Assembly: GCA_040506775.1 (NCBI GenBank)
Contig: JBEVWC010000007.1
Coordinates: forward strand, 186,001 to 250,000
Direction of reading: 5' to 3'
Origin: Thiodiazotropha sp040506775
GTDB taxonomy: Bacteria; Pseudomonadota; Gammaproteobacteria; Chromatiales; Chromatiaceae
Length of the DNA stretch: 64,000 nucleotides
Part shown: one piece after another, positions 1 through 9,751 of the stretch
Layout of the letters: every line of letters begins with the position of its first letter
Position numbering within the stretch: the stretch's first letter is position 1
Translations under genes and position numbers: made by a program
Notes under the pieces: generated by a model
Seen by the model: only the letters and a program-made list of their open reading frames with translations
Database searches by the model: none
Told to the model about the DNA's origin: nothing

Positions 1-138
1 AACAACAATACCGGCCTGGGCATCTATTTCACTCAGGTCGCCCTGGATATGCACCGGCACGGTGAGAAACGGGGCCGGGTGAGCCTGGAAAACGGCGGGG
101 AGCTGGCGGGCGGGCGGTTCCTGATCCTGCTGCCCTGA
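1..138 (+). CDS. C-terminal end of a sensor histidine kinase (partial)
   Basis: The reading frame is open from the first base of the window to a TGA at 136-138 and gives the last 45 residues of a protein. It begins with N-T-G-L-G-I-Y, which matches the G2 box (GTGLGL) of the GHKL ATP-binding domain of histidine kinases, followed by a short tail ending in a hydrophobic strand (FLILLP), the usual end of a HATPase_c domain. The kinase family, sensor domain and partner regulator lie outside the window. The call rests on one motif in a short fragment. Confidence 0.6.
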   Translation, partial: NNNTGLGIYFTQVALDMHRHGEKRGRVSLENGGELAGGRFLILLP

Positions 139-198
139 AGCGGGCAGGAGAAATCTTCCGCTCATCCGGTCGGCAATGCGGCGTGACGGGGAATCGTC

Positions 199-204
199 TA
201 TAAT
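199..204 (+). promoter_or_regulatory. Probable -10 box of the argG promoter
   Basis: A perfect TATAAT lies 36 bases before the argG ATG, in the gap after the upstream gene. No convincing TTGACA-like -35 box was seen at the right distance, so the promoter may need an activator. A GGGAGA ribosome binding site follows at about 227-232. Confidence 0.4.
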
Positions 205-240
205 CCAGCGTCTTTCACGCTTCATTCCGGGAGATTTCGG

Positions 241-1461
241 ATGTCCAAAGATGGCATTAAAAAGGTGGTACTGGCCTACTCCGGTGGCCTGGATACCTCG
301 ATTATCGTTAAATGGCTGCAGGACGAGTATCAATGCGAAGTGGTCACCTTTACCGCGGATATCGGTCAGGGCGAAGAGGTTGAACCGGTACGCGGCAAGG
401 CCGAGGCGGCGGGTATCAAGGAGATCTATATCGAGGATCTCACGGAAGAGTTTGTGCGCGACTTCGTGTTTCCCATGTTTCGTGCGAATGCGATCTACGA
501 GGGGGAGTACCTGCTGGGCACCTCGATCGCACGTCCCCTGATTGCCAAGCGGCTGATCGAAATCGCCAACGAAACCGGTGCGGATGCGATTGCACATGGC
601 GCCACCGGCAAGGGTAATGACCAGGTGCGTTTCGAATTGGGCGCCTATGCGCTGCGTCCCGACATCAAGGTCATCGCGCCCTGGCGTGAGTGGGATCTCA
701 CCTCCCGGGAAAAACTCCTGGCCTATGCAGAGACCCACGGCATCTCCATCGAAATGAAACGGGAGGGCAAGAAGTCCCCCTATTCCATGGACGCCAATCT
801 GCTGCACATCTCCTATGAAGGCTACGACCTGGAGGATCCCTGGAATGAGCCGGGCAATGACATGTGGCGCTGGTCGGTCTCTCCGGAACAGGCGCCGGAT
901 CAGCCCACCTACATCGAGATCGGTTTCGAACAGGGTAACCCGGTCTCCGTTGACGGCGAACCGTTGTCACCCGCTCAGTTGCTGCTCAAACTCAACCAGT
1001 TGGGCGGTGCAAACGGTATCGGGCGCGCGGATATCGTCGAGAACCGCTACGTGGGGATGAAATCCCGAGGTTGCTACGAGACCCCGGGCGGAACGATCCT
1101 GCTCAAGGCTCATCGCGCCATGGAATCTCTGACCCTGGACCGGGAGGCGGCTCACATGAAGGACGAACTGATGCCGCGCTATGCCAAATTGATCTACAAC
1201 GGTTACTGGTTCGCACCCGAGCGGTTGATGCTGCAGGCAGCCATCGACAAGACCCAGGAGGTGGTCAACGGGGAGGTGCGGTTGAAGTTGTACAAAGGCA
1301 ACGTCTACGTGGTGGGGCGCAAGTCCGAGAGCAACAGCCTGTTCGATGAATCCATTGCAACCTTCGAGGATGATGCCGGTGCTTACAACCAGAAGGACGC
1401 GGAAGGTTTCATCAAGCTCAATGCCCTGCGTCTACGGGTGGCTGCGCGGAAAAAACGCTGA
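241..1461 (+). CDS. argG: Argininosuccinate synthase
   Basis: Catalyses ATP-dependent condensation of citrulline with aspartate to argininosuccinate, the penultimate step of arginine synthesis, in the cytoplasm. The 406-residue length is normal for the family. The N-type ATP pyrophosphatase P-loop AYSGGLDTS is at residues 12-20. Later blocks typical of ArgG follow, including the GATGKGNDQVRFE stretch near residue 120 that binds citrulline and aspartate. The ATG is preceded by GGGAGA at a good distance. The gene stands alone with its own promoter and faces dusA. Nothing is unusual about it. Confidence 0.97.
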   Translation: MSKDGIKKVVLAYSGGLDTSIIVKWLQDEYQCEVVTFTADIGQGEEVEPVRGKAEAAGIKEIYIEDLTEEFVRDFVFPMFRANAIYEGEYLLGTSIARPLIAKRLIEIANETGADAIAHGATGKGNDQVRFELGAYALRPDIKVIAPWREWDLTSREKLLAYAETHGISIEMKREGKKSPYSMDANLLHISYEGYDLEDPWNEPGNDMWRWSVSPEQAPDQPTYIEIGFEQGNPVSVDGEPLSPAQLLLKLNQLGGANGIGRADIVENRYVGMKSRGCYETPGGTILLKAHRAMESLTLDREAAHMKDELMPRYAKLIYNGYWFAPERLMLQAAIDKTQEVVNGEVRLKLYKGNVYVVGRKSESNSLFDESIATFEDDAGAYNQKDAEGFIKLNALRLRVAARKKR

Positions 1462-1468
1462 TGCGTGA

Positions 1469-1510
1469 GAGCGGCCGGGCGGGGGACTGAACCTGCCCTT
1501 TCCGCCGCTC
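1469..1510. terminator. Possible bidirectional terminator between argG and dusA
   Basis: GAGCGGC at 1469-1475 pairs with GCCGCTC at 1504-1510, with further G-rich/C-rich pairing inside. It lies between the convergent argG and dusA stops, overlapping the last codon of dusA. There is no long T-run, so it may only be an mRNA-end structure. Confidence 0.35.
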
Positions 1511-2528
1511 ATTCCCCGGGTGGCGTGACTTGAGAGGCTTCGGCTACCTGGGCTGCGGCCCTGCGGACGAGATCGATGCCGGCATTTGCCTGGTGAGCGT
1601 TTTCACTGAGCATGCGGCGCCATTTTCGGGCGCCGGGCTGTCCCTGAAACAGGCCCAGGAAATGCCGGGTCATGCGGTTGAGCGGTGTACCCGCCTGCAA
1701 TTCCCGCTCGAGGAAAGGGATCAGTGCCTCGATCACCTGATGTCGACTCAGCGGAGTGGCCGGGTCGCCGAAAATCACCCGGTCGGCATCGGCCAGCAGC
1801 CAGGGGTTCTGATACGCCTCCCGGCCGATCATCACCCCATCCACCCGTTCCAGGTGGTTTGTGGCCTGTTCCAGGCTCGTGATACCCCCGTTGATGACGA
1901 TCTCCAGATCGGCGAAATCCTCCTTGAGCTGATATACCGTCTCGTAGGAGAGCGGCGGAATGTCCCGGTTCTCTTTGGGGCTCAATCCCTGCAGCCAGGC
2001 CTTGCGGGCATGCACGATGAAGGTGTGGCATCCGGCCTCGGATACCTGGCCCACGAAATCACAGAGTTCCGGGTAGCTGTCATATGCATCCACGCCGATG
2101 CGGTGTTTGACCGTGATATCCCGTGACACCGCATCCCGCATCGCCTTGACACAGTCTGCCACCACCGTCGGGGTCATCATCAGGCAGGCGCCGAACCGTC
2201 CGGACTGAACCCGGTCCGAGGGGCAGCCCACATTGAGATTGATCTCGTCGTATCCCCAGGATTCACCGAGGCGGGCTGATGCCGCCAGCTCATGGGGATC
2301 GCTGCCTCCCAGTTGCAGCGCGATGGGATGTTCGGACGGATCGAAATCCAGAAAGCGCGCCCGGTTGCCGTGCAGGATGGCTCCGGTGGTCACCATCTCG
2401 GTATAGAGCAGTGTGCGGTGGCTGATCAGGCGCAGGAAGTAACGGCAATAGCGGTCGGTCCAGTCCAGCATCGGGGCGATGCTGAGGCGGCGGGACATTG
2501 GGGTTGAAGTGTGCGGGGTATCAAGCAT
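1509..2528 (-). CDS. dusA: tRNA-dihydrouridine(20/20a) synthase DusA
   Basis: FMN-dependent enzyme that reduces uridines 20/20a in the tRNA D-loop, using NADPH. The N-terminal signature APMLDWTDRYCRYF is typical of DusA, and the catalytic cysteine is in GCPSDRVQSG (about residue 102). The phosphate-binding blocks NGGI and MIGREAYQNPW of the TIM barrel are present. The frame stays open to 2624, but the extra N-terminal residues are unlike the family. ATG codons at 2528 and 2498 are both possible and neither has a good Shine-Dalgarno sequence. Convergent with argG. Confidence 0.93.
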   Translation of the reverse strand: MLDTPHTSTPMSRRLSIAPMLDWTDRYCRYFLRLISHRTLLYTEMVTTGAILHGNRARFLDFDPSEHPIALQLGGSDPHELAASARLGESWGYDEINLNVGCPSDRVQSGRFGACLMMTPTVVADCVKAMRDAVSRDITVKHRIGVDAYDSYPELCDFVGQVSEAGCHTFIVHARKAWLQGLSPKENRDIPPLSYETVYQLKEDFADLEIVINGGITSLEQATNHLERVDGVMIGREAYQNPWLLADADRVIFGDPATPLSRHQVIEALIPFLERELQAGTPLNRMTRHFLGLFQGQPGARKWRRMLSENAHQANAGIDLVRRAAAQVAEASQVTPPGE

Positions 2529-2795
2529 GGAACTCAGGAAGTTTTGGCTATTTGATATGTCACATGGCTCGTCCATACTTTCACTGTTCCGTACGGACGA
2601 TACGACATGGTGCAAGTGTCTCACACTGCGAGGGGGTTACGCAGTCCCTGTGTGATTTCTCTTGCAGCCGTGTAGACCGATGGGTGGGAGTATCCGGGTA
2701 AATTCATACGTATCAAGCCGAAAACCTTGGGTTTTCCTGCATCATAAGGATTGGTGTTCTTGCCAAGGAATGTAAAACAATGATTGTAACTCTGC

Positions 2796-5700
2796 ATGGG
2801 TGAATCTGGCCGTCAAAGCATGTCAGACCTGAAACATTACGAACAGATATTCCGTCAGGCCGCGGTAGGCATAGCGCGAGTGGCACCGGATGGTAACTGG
2901 CTGGAGGTAAACGACCGGCTGTGTGAAATCGTCGGATATCCACGGGAAGAGCTGCTGAAACTCAGCTTTCAGGACATCACTCATCCGGACGATCTGCAGC
3001 AGGATCTCAAATATGTACAGCAGATGCTGGACCATCAGCTCAGTTCGTACTACATGGAGAAGCGCTATCTCCACAAAACCGGTCGCACTGTATGGATCCG
3101 CCTGAGTGTTTCCCTGATCCTGAAAGAGAGCGGTGATCCCGACTTCTTCATCTCCATCATCGAGGACATCACCGAACTGCACCATGCCCGGACCCAGATC
3201 GCCGAACAGAAACGCTTTCTGCAGAAGATCCTCGATACCGTGCCCGCGCGTATCTTCTGGAAAGACAGGGAGCTGAACTACCTGGGGTGCAATGCCGCCT
3301 TTGCGAAGGATTCGGGCCACGAGTTACCCGAGGAGCTCATTGGCCGCGACGACACCGAGATGGGCTGGGCGGATCAGGCGGAGCGCTACCAGTCGGATGA
3401 CCGGAGGGTGATGGAGAAGGGCGAGCCGATCCTCTCCATCGAGGAACCTCAAACCACCCCCAAGGGGGATACGATCTGGCTGCGAACCTCAAAAGTGCCC
3501 CTCACCAACGACGAGGGTGTGACATACGGGATCCTCGGGATATATGACGACATTACCGCCCGAAGAGAGGCGGAACTTGAATTGAGTGAAAAGGCCAGCT
3601 ATCAGCGCGCCTTGCTGGATAACTTTCCCTTTCTGGTCTGGCTGAAAGATACCCAGGGACGCTACCGGGCGGTGAATGAACATTTTGTTCGATCGCTCGG
3701 TCATGCTTCGGAACAGGAACTGCTGGGCAAAAACGATTTTGACGTTTGGCCGAAACAACAGGCGGAGCTTTTTCAGCTTGACGATCAGCATGTCTCAGAG
3801 ACCGGTGAGAGTCTCCACGACATCAAGGAGATCGCAAGCCCAGAAGGGCGGCGGTGGTACGAGTTTTACCGCGCACCGGTGAAAGATGGTGACGGGCAAC
3901 TGCTGGGTAGTGTTGGGTTTGCCCGGGATATTACGGAACAGCAAGACCTGCAGCGTGAACTCGAGCGCAAGGAGGCGCTGTTGCGTGAGGCCCAGTCCAT
4001 CGCCCACCTGGGTAACTGGCAGCTGAACGCGGAGACCATGCGGGCCACCTGGTCACCCGAGGTGGACAGGATCCTGGGGGTTGCCTGTAACGGTCCTACA
4101 GGGCTTGAGACGCTCGATGAAATCATCCATCCCCAGGACCGCGACATGGTCATTGCATCTTTGACCAATGCCGTCAGGGAAGGTACTCCGCATCACACTC
4201 AGTACCGTATCATCCGACCTGACGGGGAGGTGCGCTGGGTCGAATGTCAGGCCGTGCAAAAGTATGACGAGGACCGGAAGCTGCAAATGCTGCAGGGTGT
4301 GATTCAGGACATCACCGAACAGAAACGCTACGAGATCCAACTCAAGAAGAGTGAGTCCTATTATCAGTCCCTGTTTGAACAGATGCCGAGCGCGGTTGCG
4401 GTCTACAAGGTGATTGATGGGGGGACGGATTTCGTATTCGAGGACTTCAATACCTCTGCGGAAAAACTCGAGGGAATCTCGCGCAGTGAATTGTTGGGTA
4501 AGAAGGTCACTGATGTTTTTCCCGGAGTCAGGGATTCGGGACTGCTGGAGGTGTTCCGGCGTGTTTGGCAAAGCGGTGAGCGTCAGCATTTTCCAGAGGC
4601 CTTCTATCAGGATGAGCGGGATCCCGGGTCCTGGCGGGAGTCATGGATTTATCGCCTGACGGATGACATCGTTGTTTCGGTCTATCGGGACATCACTCAG
4701 CGCAAGGCGATTGAATCTCAACTGCGAACCCTTTCCCAGGCGGTGGAGCAAAGTCCGGTTTCAGTCATCATCACGGATCCCAAGGGACGCATCGAGTATG
4801 TCAATCACACCTTCGAAAGTCTCACCGGTTATTCACTGAGCGATGTGCTGGGTAAAAGTCCATCCCTGCTCAAATCGGGTGATACTTCCCGAAGTATGTA
4901 TCAGGGTCTGTGGCAGGCGCTTAGCCATGGAGAAGCCTGGGAGGGTGAGTTCAAGAACCGTAAGAAGAATGGTGAGCTGTTTTGGGAGTACGCGCATATC
5001 GCCCCTGTGCTCAATGATGAGGGGGTCACAGAACACTACTTCGCGGTGAAAGAGGACATCACCGTCAGAAAACAGTACGAGGAACAGATTCTACACCAGG
5101 CCCATTTCGATGCCCTGACCGATCTGCCGAACCGCTTCCTTTCCATGGACAGGCTTTCACTGCTGGTCAATGAGGCGCAGCGACTGGGGCGCATGGTGGG
5201 CGTGCTGTTCGTGGATCTGGACGATTTCAAGAAGGTAAACGATTCCCTGGGGCACGAGATCGGTGATCATTTGCTGGTCGAGGTATCCCGTCGGCTGCAG
5301 CGATCGATCCGCTTTGGCGACACCGTGGGGCGTCTCAGCGGGGATGAGTTTCTGGTGATCCTGAGCGGATTGACCAAGCCGGAACATGCCCGGCTGATCG
5401 CCGATAAACTTCTCGAACAGTTGCGCAAGATTTTTGTTATCGATGGACGGGAGTTGTTCATCTCGGCCAGTGTGGGCATCACCATCTACCCGAATGACGG
5501 ATCCAGTGCCTCAGAACTGCTCCGCCATGCGGATGCTGCGATGTACCACTCCAAACAATTGGGCAAGAACACCTACTCCTATTTCACCGAAAGCATGAAT
5601 CGGGAAGTGTCACGGCGACTGGTACTGGAGGAGCGCATGCATGGCGCTCTGGAACGCGAAGAGTTTTATGTGGTGTATCAGCCGCAGATTTCCGTGGTCA

Positions 5701-6398
5701 CGGGTGAAATCGTGGGTGCTGAAGCTCTGTTGCGTTGGGACAATCCCCGTCTCGGTCCGGTCACGCCCTCGGAATTCATCCCGGTGGCCGAGCAGTCGGG
5801 CATGATTGTCGAGATCGGCGAATTCGTGTTACGGGAATCCCTGGATATGGCCCGTCAGTGGCAAGCGCGCTTTCTGCCGGATTTTCGCATTGCCGTCAAC
5901 ATCTCGCCCCGGCAGTTTCTCAAGCCTGACCTGTTTCAGGATATCGAAGCGCTGATTCAGGAAAGCGGAATCCCGCCCAACCTCATCGATCTCGAAATAA
6001 CCGAGGGCGTATTGATGAGCGGGCATGCCTATATCGATCAGACCCTTGCCCAGGTGATCGCGCTGGGTGTCAATATCGGTATGGATGATTTCGGTACCGG
6101 GTACTCTTCATTGAGCTACCTGAGAAATTATCCTTTTCATTTCCTCAAGATCGACCGCAGTTTTGTGGACGATATCAGCGATGATCCTGCCGACCGGGAA
6201 CTGATCAATGCCACGATTTCCATGGCGCATGGGCTGAAACTGCAGGTAGTCGCGGAAGGGGTGGAGACCCGGGAGCAGTTTGACTATCTGCGGGCTCACG
6301 GTTGCGATTATGCCCAGGGATTCTATTTCAGCAAGCCCCTGCCGGCATCTGACCTGACCCGGTTGCTGAACAAACGGGAGTCGGGCATCCCTTCATGA
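2796..6398 (+). CDS. Multi-PAS diguanylate cyclase/phosphodiesterase (GGDEF-EAL)
   Basis: A 1200-residue cytosolic c-di-GMP signalling protein with no membrane segment. It has about six consecutive PAS/PAC units (roughly residues 10-125, 130-260, 265-385, 395-510, 515-640 and 645-765), then GGDEF (about 770-935) and EAL (about 945-1195). The cyclase motif reads SGDEF near residue 847, with the first glycine replaced by serine; an RxxD inhibitory site (RFGD) lies just upstream. The EAL motif is at about 976, and DLEITEG, MDDFGTGYSS and KIDRSFV metal/substrate blocks are intact, so phosphodiesterase activity is likely. No haem or flavin ligand could be assigned to a PAS domain by eye. A second ATG at 2820 is an alternative start. 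Confidence 0.93.
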   Translation: MGESGRQSMSDLKHYEQIFRQAAVGIARVAPDGNWLEVNDRLCEIVGYPREELLKLSFQDITHPDDLQQDLKYVQQMLDHQLSSYYMEKRYLHKTGRTVWIRLSVSLILKESGDPDFFISIIEDITELHHARTQIAEQKRFLQKILDTVPARIFWKDRELNYLGCNAAFAKDSGHELPEELIGRDDTEMGWADQAERYQSDDRRVMEKGEPILSIEEPQTTPKGDTIWLRTSKVPLTNDEGVTYGILGIYDDITARREAELELSEKASYQRALLDNFPFLVWLKDTQGRYRAVNEHFVRSLGHASEQELLGKNDFDVWPKQQAELFQLDDQHVSETGESLHDIKEIASPEGRRWYEFYRAPVKDGDGQLLGSVGFARDITEQQDLQRELERKEALLREAQSIAHLGNWQLNAETMRATWSPEVDRILGVACNGPTGLETLDEIIHPQDRDMVIASLTNAVREGTPHHTQYRIIRPDGEVRWVECQAVQKYDEDRKLQMLQGVIQDITEQKRYEIQLKKSESYYQSLFEQMPSAVAVYKVIDGGTDFVFEDFNTSAEKLEGISRSELLGKKVTDVFPGVRDSGLLEVFRRVWQSGERQHFPEAFYQDERDPGSWRESWIYRLTDDIVVSVYRDITQRKAIESQLRTLSQAVEQSPVSVIITDPKGRIEYVNHTFESLTGYSLSDVLGKSPSLLKSGDTSRSMYQGLWQALSHGEAWEGEFKNRKKNGELFWEYAHIAPVLNDEGVTEHYFAVKEDITVRKQYEEQILHQAHFDALTDLPNRFLSMDRLSLLVNEAQRLGRMVGVLFVDLDDFKKVNDSLGHEIGDHLLVEVSRRLQRSIRFGDTVGRLSGDEFLVILSGLTKPEHARLIADKLLEQLRKIFVIDGRELFISASVGITIYPNDGSSASELLRHADAAMYHSKQLGKNTYSYFTESMNREVSRRLVLEERMHGALEREEFYVVYQPQISVVTGEIVGAEALLRWDNPRLGPVTPSEFIPVAEQSGMIVEIGEFVLRESLDMARQWQARFLPDFRIAVNISPRQFLKPDLFQDIEALIQESGIPPNLIDLEITEGVLMSGHAYIDQTLAQVIALGVNIGMDDFGTGYSSLSYLRNYPFHFLKIDRSFVDDISDDPADRELINATISMAHGLKLQVVAEGVETREQFDYLRAHGCDYAQGFYFSKPLPASDLTRLLNKRESGIPS

Positions 6399-6598
6399 GT
6401 GGCCTACCCGTTTCGCGAGCCAGGCATGCGCGGCTGTTGCAGTAATGCTTAGCCTTGCAGGGACAGCTGCCTGCTAAAGGGATGCCAAACGCCGCGATTC
6501 TCACCCAATTACACCTTGAGAGGAAATCAGCCTGGCTCAAGGCGCGGTGATTGGCGTCCCTTCGGTCTTTGAAGATCCCTGGAGCTGTTCAGCTCGGT

Positions 6599-7159
6599 TC
6601 AGACGGCGCCCCAGGCTTCACGCTGTACATCCGTGGCGCTGGCCAGGACCTCATCCAGCGAGGTTGTCGGATACTTGGGTTTGTAGCTGACGATCTCAGA
6701 CTCCAGGGTGAGCAGTTTGTCGGCTGCGGATTGCCCTTTGAAATCACTTTTCTCAAGACCGAGTTCATCGATCACCTCATTCCACGGTACCCCCTGAACC
6801 AGCGGGATGAAGATGATGTTGGCACCGTCGAGGGATACCTGGGCCGGCTTGTCGATGTTCACTACGAACAGCACGGCCTTCATGTCTGCGGCGAAGTCAC
6901 CCTGGTATTTCTCCAGCAGGTCATTGACCATGCTGATATCGTCCAGGGCTCCGATCAGCAGGCGAACTTTCTCGTCGGCCAGCAGCACCGCGCCTCGCAT
7001 GACCTTCACCGGTGGTTTGGTATGCCCTTTGTCATCGGCGACTTCCCCTTGAACCAGTACCAGTTCTCCGCGGTAGCTGAACAGTCCGGATGTACTGGTC
7101 TGTTCCAGGAAGTTGGTATTAAACAGCAGGCCTGAGGCGTTGTATTGTTCCAGCAGCAT
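6599..7159 (-). CDS. Hypothetical cytosolic protein, 186 residues
   Basis: I do not recognise the family. The product is soluble, acidic, without signal peptide, membrane segments or cysteines. The sequence alternates strands and helices: an N-terminal part with L-V-L-V-Q-G-E-V and V-M-R-G-A-V-L-L strands, then a helical C-terminal half. The ATG at 7159 has a good GGAG Shine-Dalgarno sequence. Codon use resembles the neighbours, which supports a real gene. It is flanked by the GGDEF-EAL gene (convergent) and a small membrane-protein gene; the context gives no function. Confidence 0.7.
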   Translation of the reverse strand: MLLEQYNASGLLFNTNFLEQTSTSGLFSYRGELVLVQGEVADDKGHTKPPVKVMRGAVLLADEKVRLLIGALDDISMVNDLLEKYQGDFAADMKAVLFVVNIDKPAQVSLDGANIIFIPLVQGVPWNEVIDELGLEKSDFKGQSAADKLLTLESEIVSYKPKYPTTSLDEVLASATDVQREAWGAV

Positions 7160-7302
7160 GAGTGACTCCAGCTTGGCAAAGTATGAGGATATTGCCCCGA
7201 AGCAATATTGGTGCCAGGCTGAATGCTTGGAAATAAGTTGATTGTTTACAGGTAGATAGTTGCTGCGCCTGAGGTCTTAGAGCTGGTACTGTCAGAAACG
7301 CG

Positions 7303-7331
7303 ACAAGCCCTGGTGTGAGTTACCCACCAAG
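7303..7331. terminator. Imperfect hairpin, possible terminator
   Basis: GCCCTGGTG pairs with CACCAAGGC across a nine-base loop, downstream of the stop of the small membrane-protein gene (minus strand). On the minus strand it is followed by a weak T-containing tract only. Confidence 0.3.
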
Positions 7332-7368
7332 GCCTGTGGTTTGCAATCCGCTTGTTCGGTTGTGTGGT

Positions 7369-7557
7369 TTAGTCTTTACGTTGACCCAGCCAGCGGGGCA
7401 GTAGATGCCTCAGCAGCAGAATCGCGGGTAGACCCAGTGCCAATGCGAGCACCAGATGTTCCAGCAGGTGTCCGGCGGTGGCGGGACCGGCGTGGGCATG
7501 TGCGAGATTTGCGTAGAGGGCAGACAGGGTGAATACGGAGACTGGTAATACTTTCAT
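7369..7557 (-). CDS. Small exported or membrane protein, 62 residues
   Basis: Starting at the ATG at 7557, which has an excellent AGGAG/GGGAG ribosome binding site, the product is MKVLPVSVFTLSALYANLAHA-like: a signal peptide ending in AHAHA, then HAGPATAGHLLEHL, one hydrophobic helix (LVLALALGLPAILLLRHLL) and a basic tail. The His-containing segment followed by a single helix resembles short HupE/UreJ-like or metal-related membrane peptides, but the similarity is too short to name a family. The frame runs upstream to 7722 without a better start. Confidence 0.6.
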   Translation of the reverse strand: MKVLPVSVFTLSALYANLAHAHAGPATAGHLLEHLVLALALGLPAILLLRHLLPRWLGQRKD

Positions 7558-7749
7558 GAAACTCCCACTCCTGATCAGGGTATCGAGATTTCTCTGTGGA
7601 CTCTCTATAAGGCTGGTTCCCCGGAGGGGATGTGTCAAGGGCCAGGCGTCGTTATTCAGGTACTGAAGTAGCCTGCCACGGACGCCTGACCCTTCAGAAC
7701 CGCCCCAATTACCAGCGCTCACCTTATGGGGGCGGATTCCACGAGGGTG

Positions 7750-9624
7750 TTAGCGGGATCGGATCCTGATGTCCAGGTTGCGTTCCCGGACGAATTCTTC
7801 CAGTGCCTGTCGGGTCTCCTCGATCGCCTGGTTCAGTTCATCGTAGCAACGCACGCCCTGCTGGCGAATCTCGTTACCCGTGAGCCGGTACAATTCAATG
7901 GCCCGATTGAGCAGGTGGCTGGCCCCGATACTGCTGGCGGCGCCTTTAACCGCGTGGATCTCTTCCCGAAACTGTTCAATATCCTGGGAACTCAGGGCGT
8001 TCGCCATACGTGTGGCGCAGGCATAGACGTCATCGAGGAAGTTGTTCACCAGGTCCTCGAAAAAGTCTTCCCGTTCGCTCAACTGGGTGAGCATGTCCAG
8101 GGTGTCGAAATCCAGATAGGTGGGTTGATCGTCAATCAGATGCGCCGGCATGTGCGGATCAGTGTGTCCCTTCGGTTTGCCGGATGCCGATCTGTTTTGG
8201 ATCAGGCGGGTGATGCCGCTGAGCAGTTCGTCGATGTTCAGAGGCATCGACATGACCTGGTCAGCGCCTGCGGTACGGCATTCAGTCAGCACGCTTTCAG
8301 TAATACGGGAGGTCAGAATGATGAACGGAATCCTGCGAATCAGCCCATATCCCACCCGATGCTCACGGATGATCTCGGGGCCGTTCAGATCCGGGAGTTC
8401 CCTGCCCAGGATTGCCAAGTCGATATCCTGCTCATCGAAGATCTCCATCGCGGATTCACCGGTTTCAGCCAGGAACACCTCATAACCTGACTTGTTCAGG
8501 GTTTCCCGCAGGATCAGGCGGGTGGTGGAACTCTCATCCGCAACCAGAATGCGCTGTCTTTTGACCTCCCGGTTCGCCTGCCAGTGATGCAGTGAGGATA
8601 CGCCCTCGGGCAGGTCGGTCCCTTGAAGGGCGCTGTGAATGATATTGAACAGCTGACGCTGGTCCTCGGGATCCACGACGAGGGCATCGTGTTCCGGCAG
8701 CGATCGGGCGTTCTGATCCTGAGAGTGATTGCCGATGAGGATAAACGGTATGTGTGCACGCTGCGCAAGGTTCGAACTGATCAGCAACTGAGCCCGGGGA
8801 TCGGTCAGGTGCTGCAGATCGGCCAGGACCAGGGAGGGTGGGTTTGCAGAGATTCCCTGGCTGAGCGCCTTGGGAGTAGTGATCGCGTCACACGCAATGT
8901 CCCAAACCTTCAACTGCTGCTCGAGTTTCTGGTAGAGGCTCAGGCTCTCGGTCATGATCAGAGCCCGATTCTTGAGCGGAGCGCTGGATTCTGACGACGC
9001 TTCCCCGGCTAGTTGTGCCTGTTGCTCCTCGTCAGTGGCCGGTGGAACCACCCGAGTGGTGCCGCTGGGGGTATTGGGGGTCTGATGGGACTTGAGCAGA
9101 CGCGACACAAACAGGGATACACTCAGGTTCACCGCAATCAGGCTCATGCCCAGCAGAGGATGACCGCTGAGAAATGGGCTGCCGAGGGTCAGGGCCAAGA
9201 GTCCGGTGGACGAGATCAGGGTGCCCAGGTAGAGGTAGCCCGAACCGTACCGTACTCCGTAACCAAGCGTGATGAGGAACATGATGCTCAACAGCGGTGT
9301 GCCCTGCTCGCCGAGACTGTGCATGGCCAGGCAGGCGACGCCCTGGTCGGCGATCAAGGTCAGCAGCCTGCGGGTATGAGAGGCCTGTTTGAAGAACCGG
9401 AAGGAGAGCAGGAGCGCCAGAGAGAACCCGGTATATCCGACGGACAGCAGGATTGCCTGGCTGATGGCGGGTGACGGGTCGAACCGGTCCGCAATCAGAA
9501 AGACCGCACTGAGCGCTATGGCGAATAAGAGCCGCCGGATGCTTTGCTGGAATTCCGCACCCGCCGTGTCACTCTGGACAGGGTGCAATGGAACGAGCAG
9601 ATTGTGTTTGAAGTTCTCTTTCAT
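7750..9624 (-). CDS. RpfC-like membrane sensor with two receiver domains and Hpt, no kinase core
   Basis: 624 residues from the ATG at 9624 (AGGCGA upstream; the frame extends to 9645). Residues about 25-170 form five or six membrane helices with the SHTRRL and YGVRYGSGYLY blocks seen in the DSF sensor RpfC. A first receiver-like domain (about 220-330) keeps an aspartate in LVLADL (about D269). A second (about 357-475) starts RILVADES, but the phospho-acceptor position in LAILGRELPD is glycine (about G407). An Hpt domain (about 510-610) has the phospho-histidine in HAVKGAASSIG (about H557). No HisKA or HATPase domain is present between the membrane part and the receivers. It probably acts in a phosphorelay fed by another kinase. 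Confidence 0.85.
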   Translation of the reverse strand: MKENFKHNLLVPLHPVQSDTAGAEFQQSIRRLLFAIALSAVFLIADRFDPSPAISQAILLSVGYTGFSLALLLSFRFFKQASHTRRLLTLIADQGVACLAMHSLGEQGTPLLSIMFLITLGYGVRYGSGYLYLGTLISSTGLLALTLGSPFLSGHPLLGMSLIAVNLSVSLFVSRLLKSHQTPNTPSGTTRVVPPATDEEQQAQLAGEASSESSAPLKNRALIMTESLSLYQKLEQQLKVWDIACDAITTPKALSQGISANPPSLVLADLQHLTDPRAQLLISSNLAQRAHIPFILIGNHSQDQNARSLPEHDALVVDPEDQRQLFNIIHSALQGTDLPEGVSSLHHWQANREVKRQRILVADESSTTRLILRETLNKSGYEVFLAETGESAMEIFDEQDIDLAILGRELPDLNGPEIIREHRVGYGLIRRIPFIILTSRITESVLTECRTAGADQVMSMPLNIDELLSGITRLIQNRSASGKPKGHTDPHMPAHLIDDQPTYLDFDTLDMLTQLSEREDFFEDLVNNFLDDVYACATRMANALSSQDIEQFREEIHAVKGAASSIGASHLLNRAIELYRLTGNEIRQQGVRCYDELNQAIEETRQALEEFVRERNLDIRIRSR

Positions 9625-9751
9625 TGTTATCGCCTGCCATGGCAACCAGTCGTCTGTTCACAGGGAAACATCAAAACCGTCAACCCATGGCGCCGTAGAA
9701 GAATTTAGGCGCTGTTTAGAACAAGGTTAGCGGCTTTTCGCGCAGTTTCTT

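Noticed and set aside
7726..8490. 254-residue open frame on the plus strand
   Set aside because: Antisense to the RpfC-like gene, whose domains are certain.
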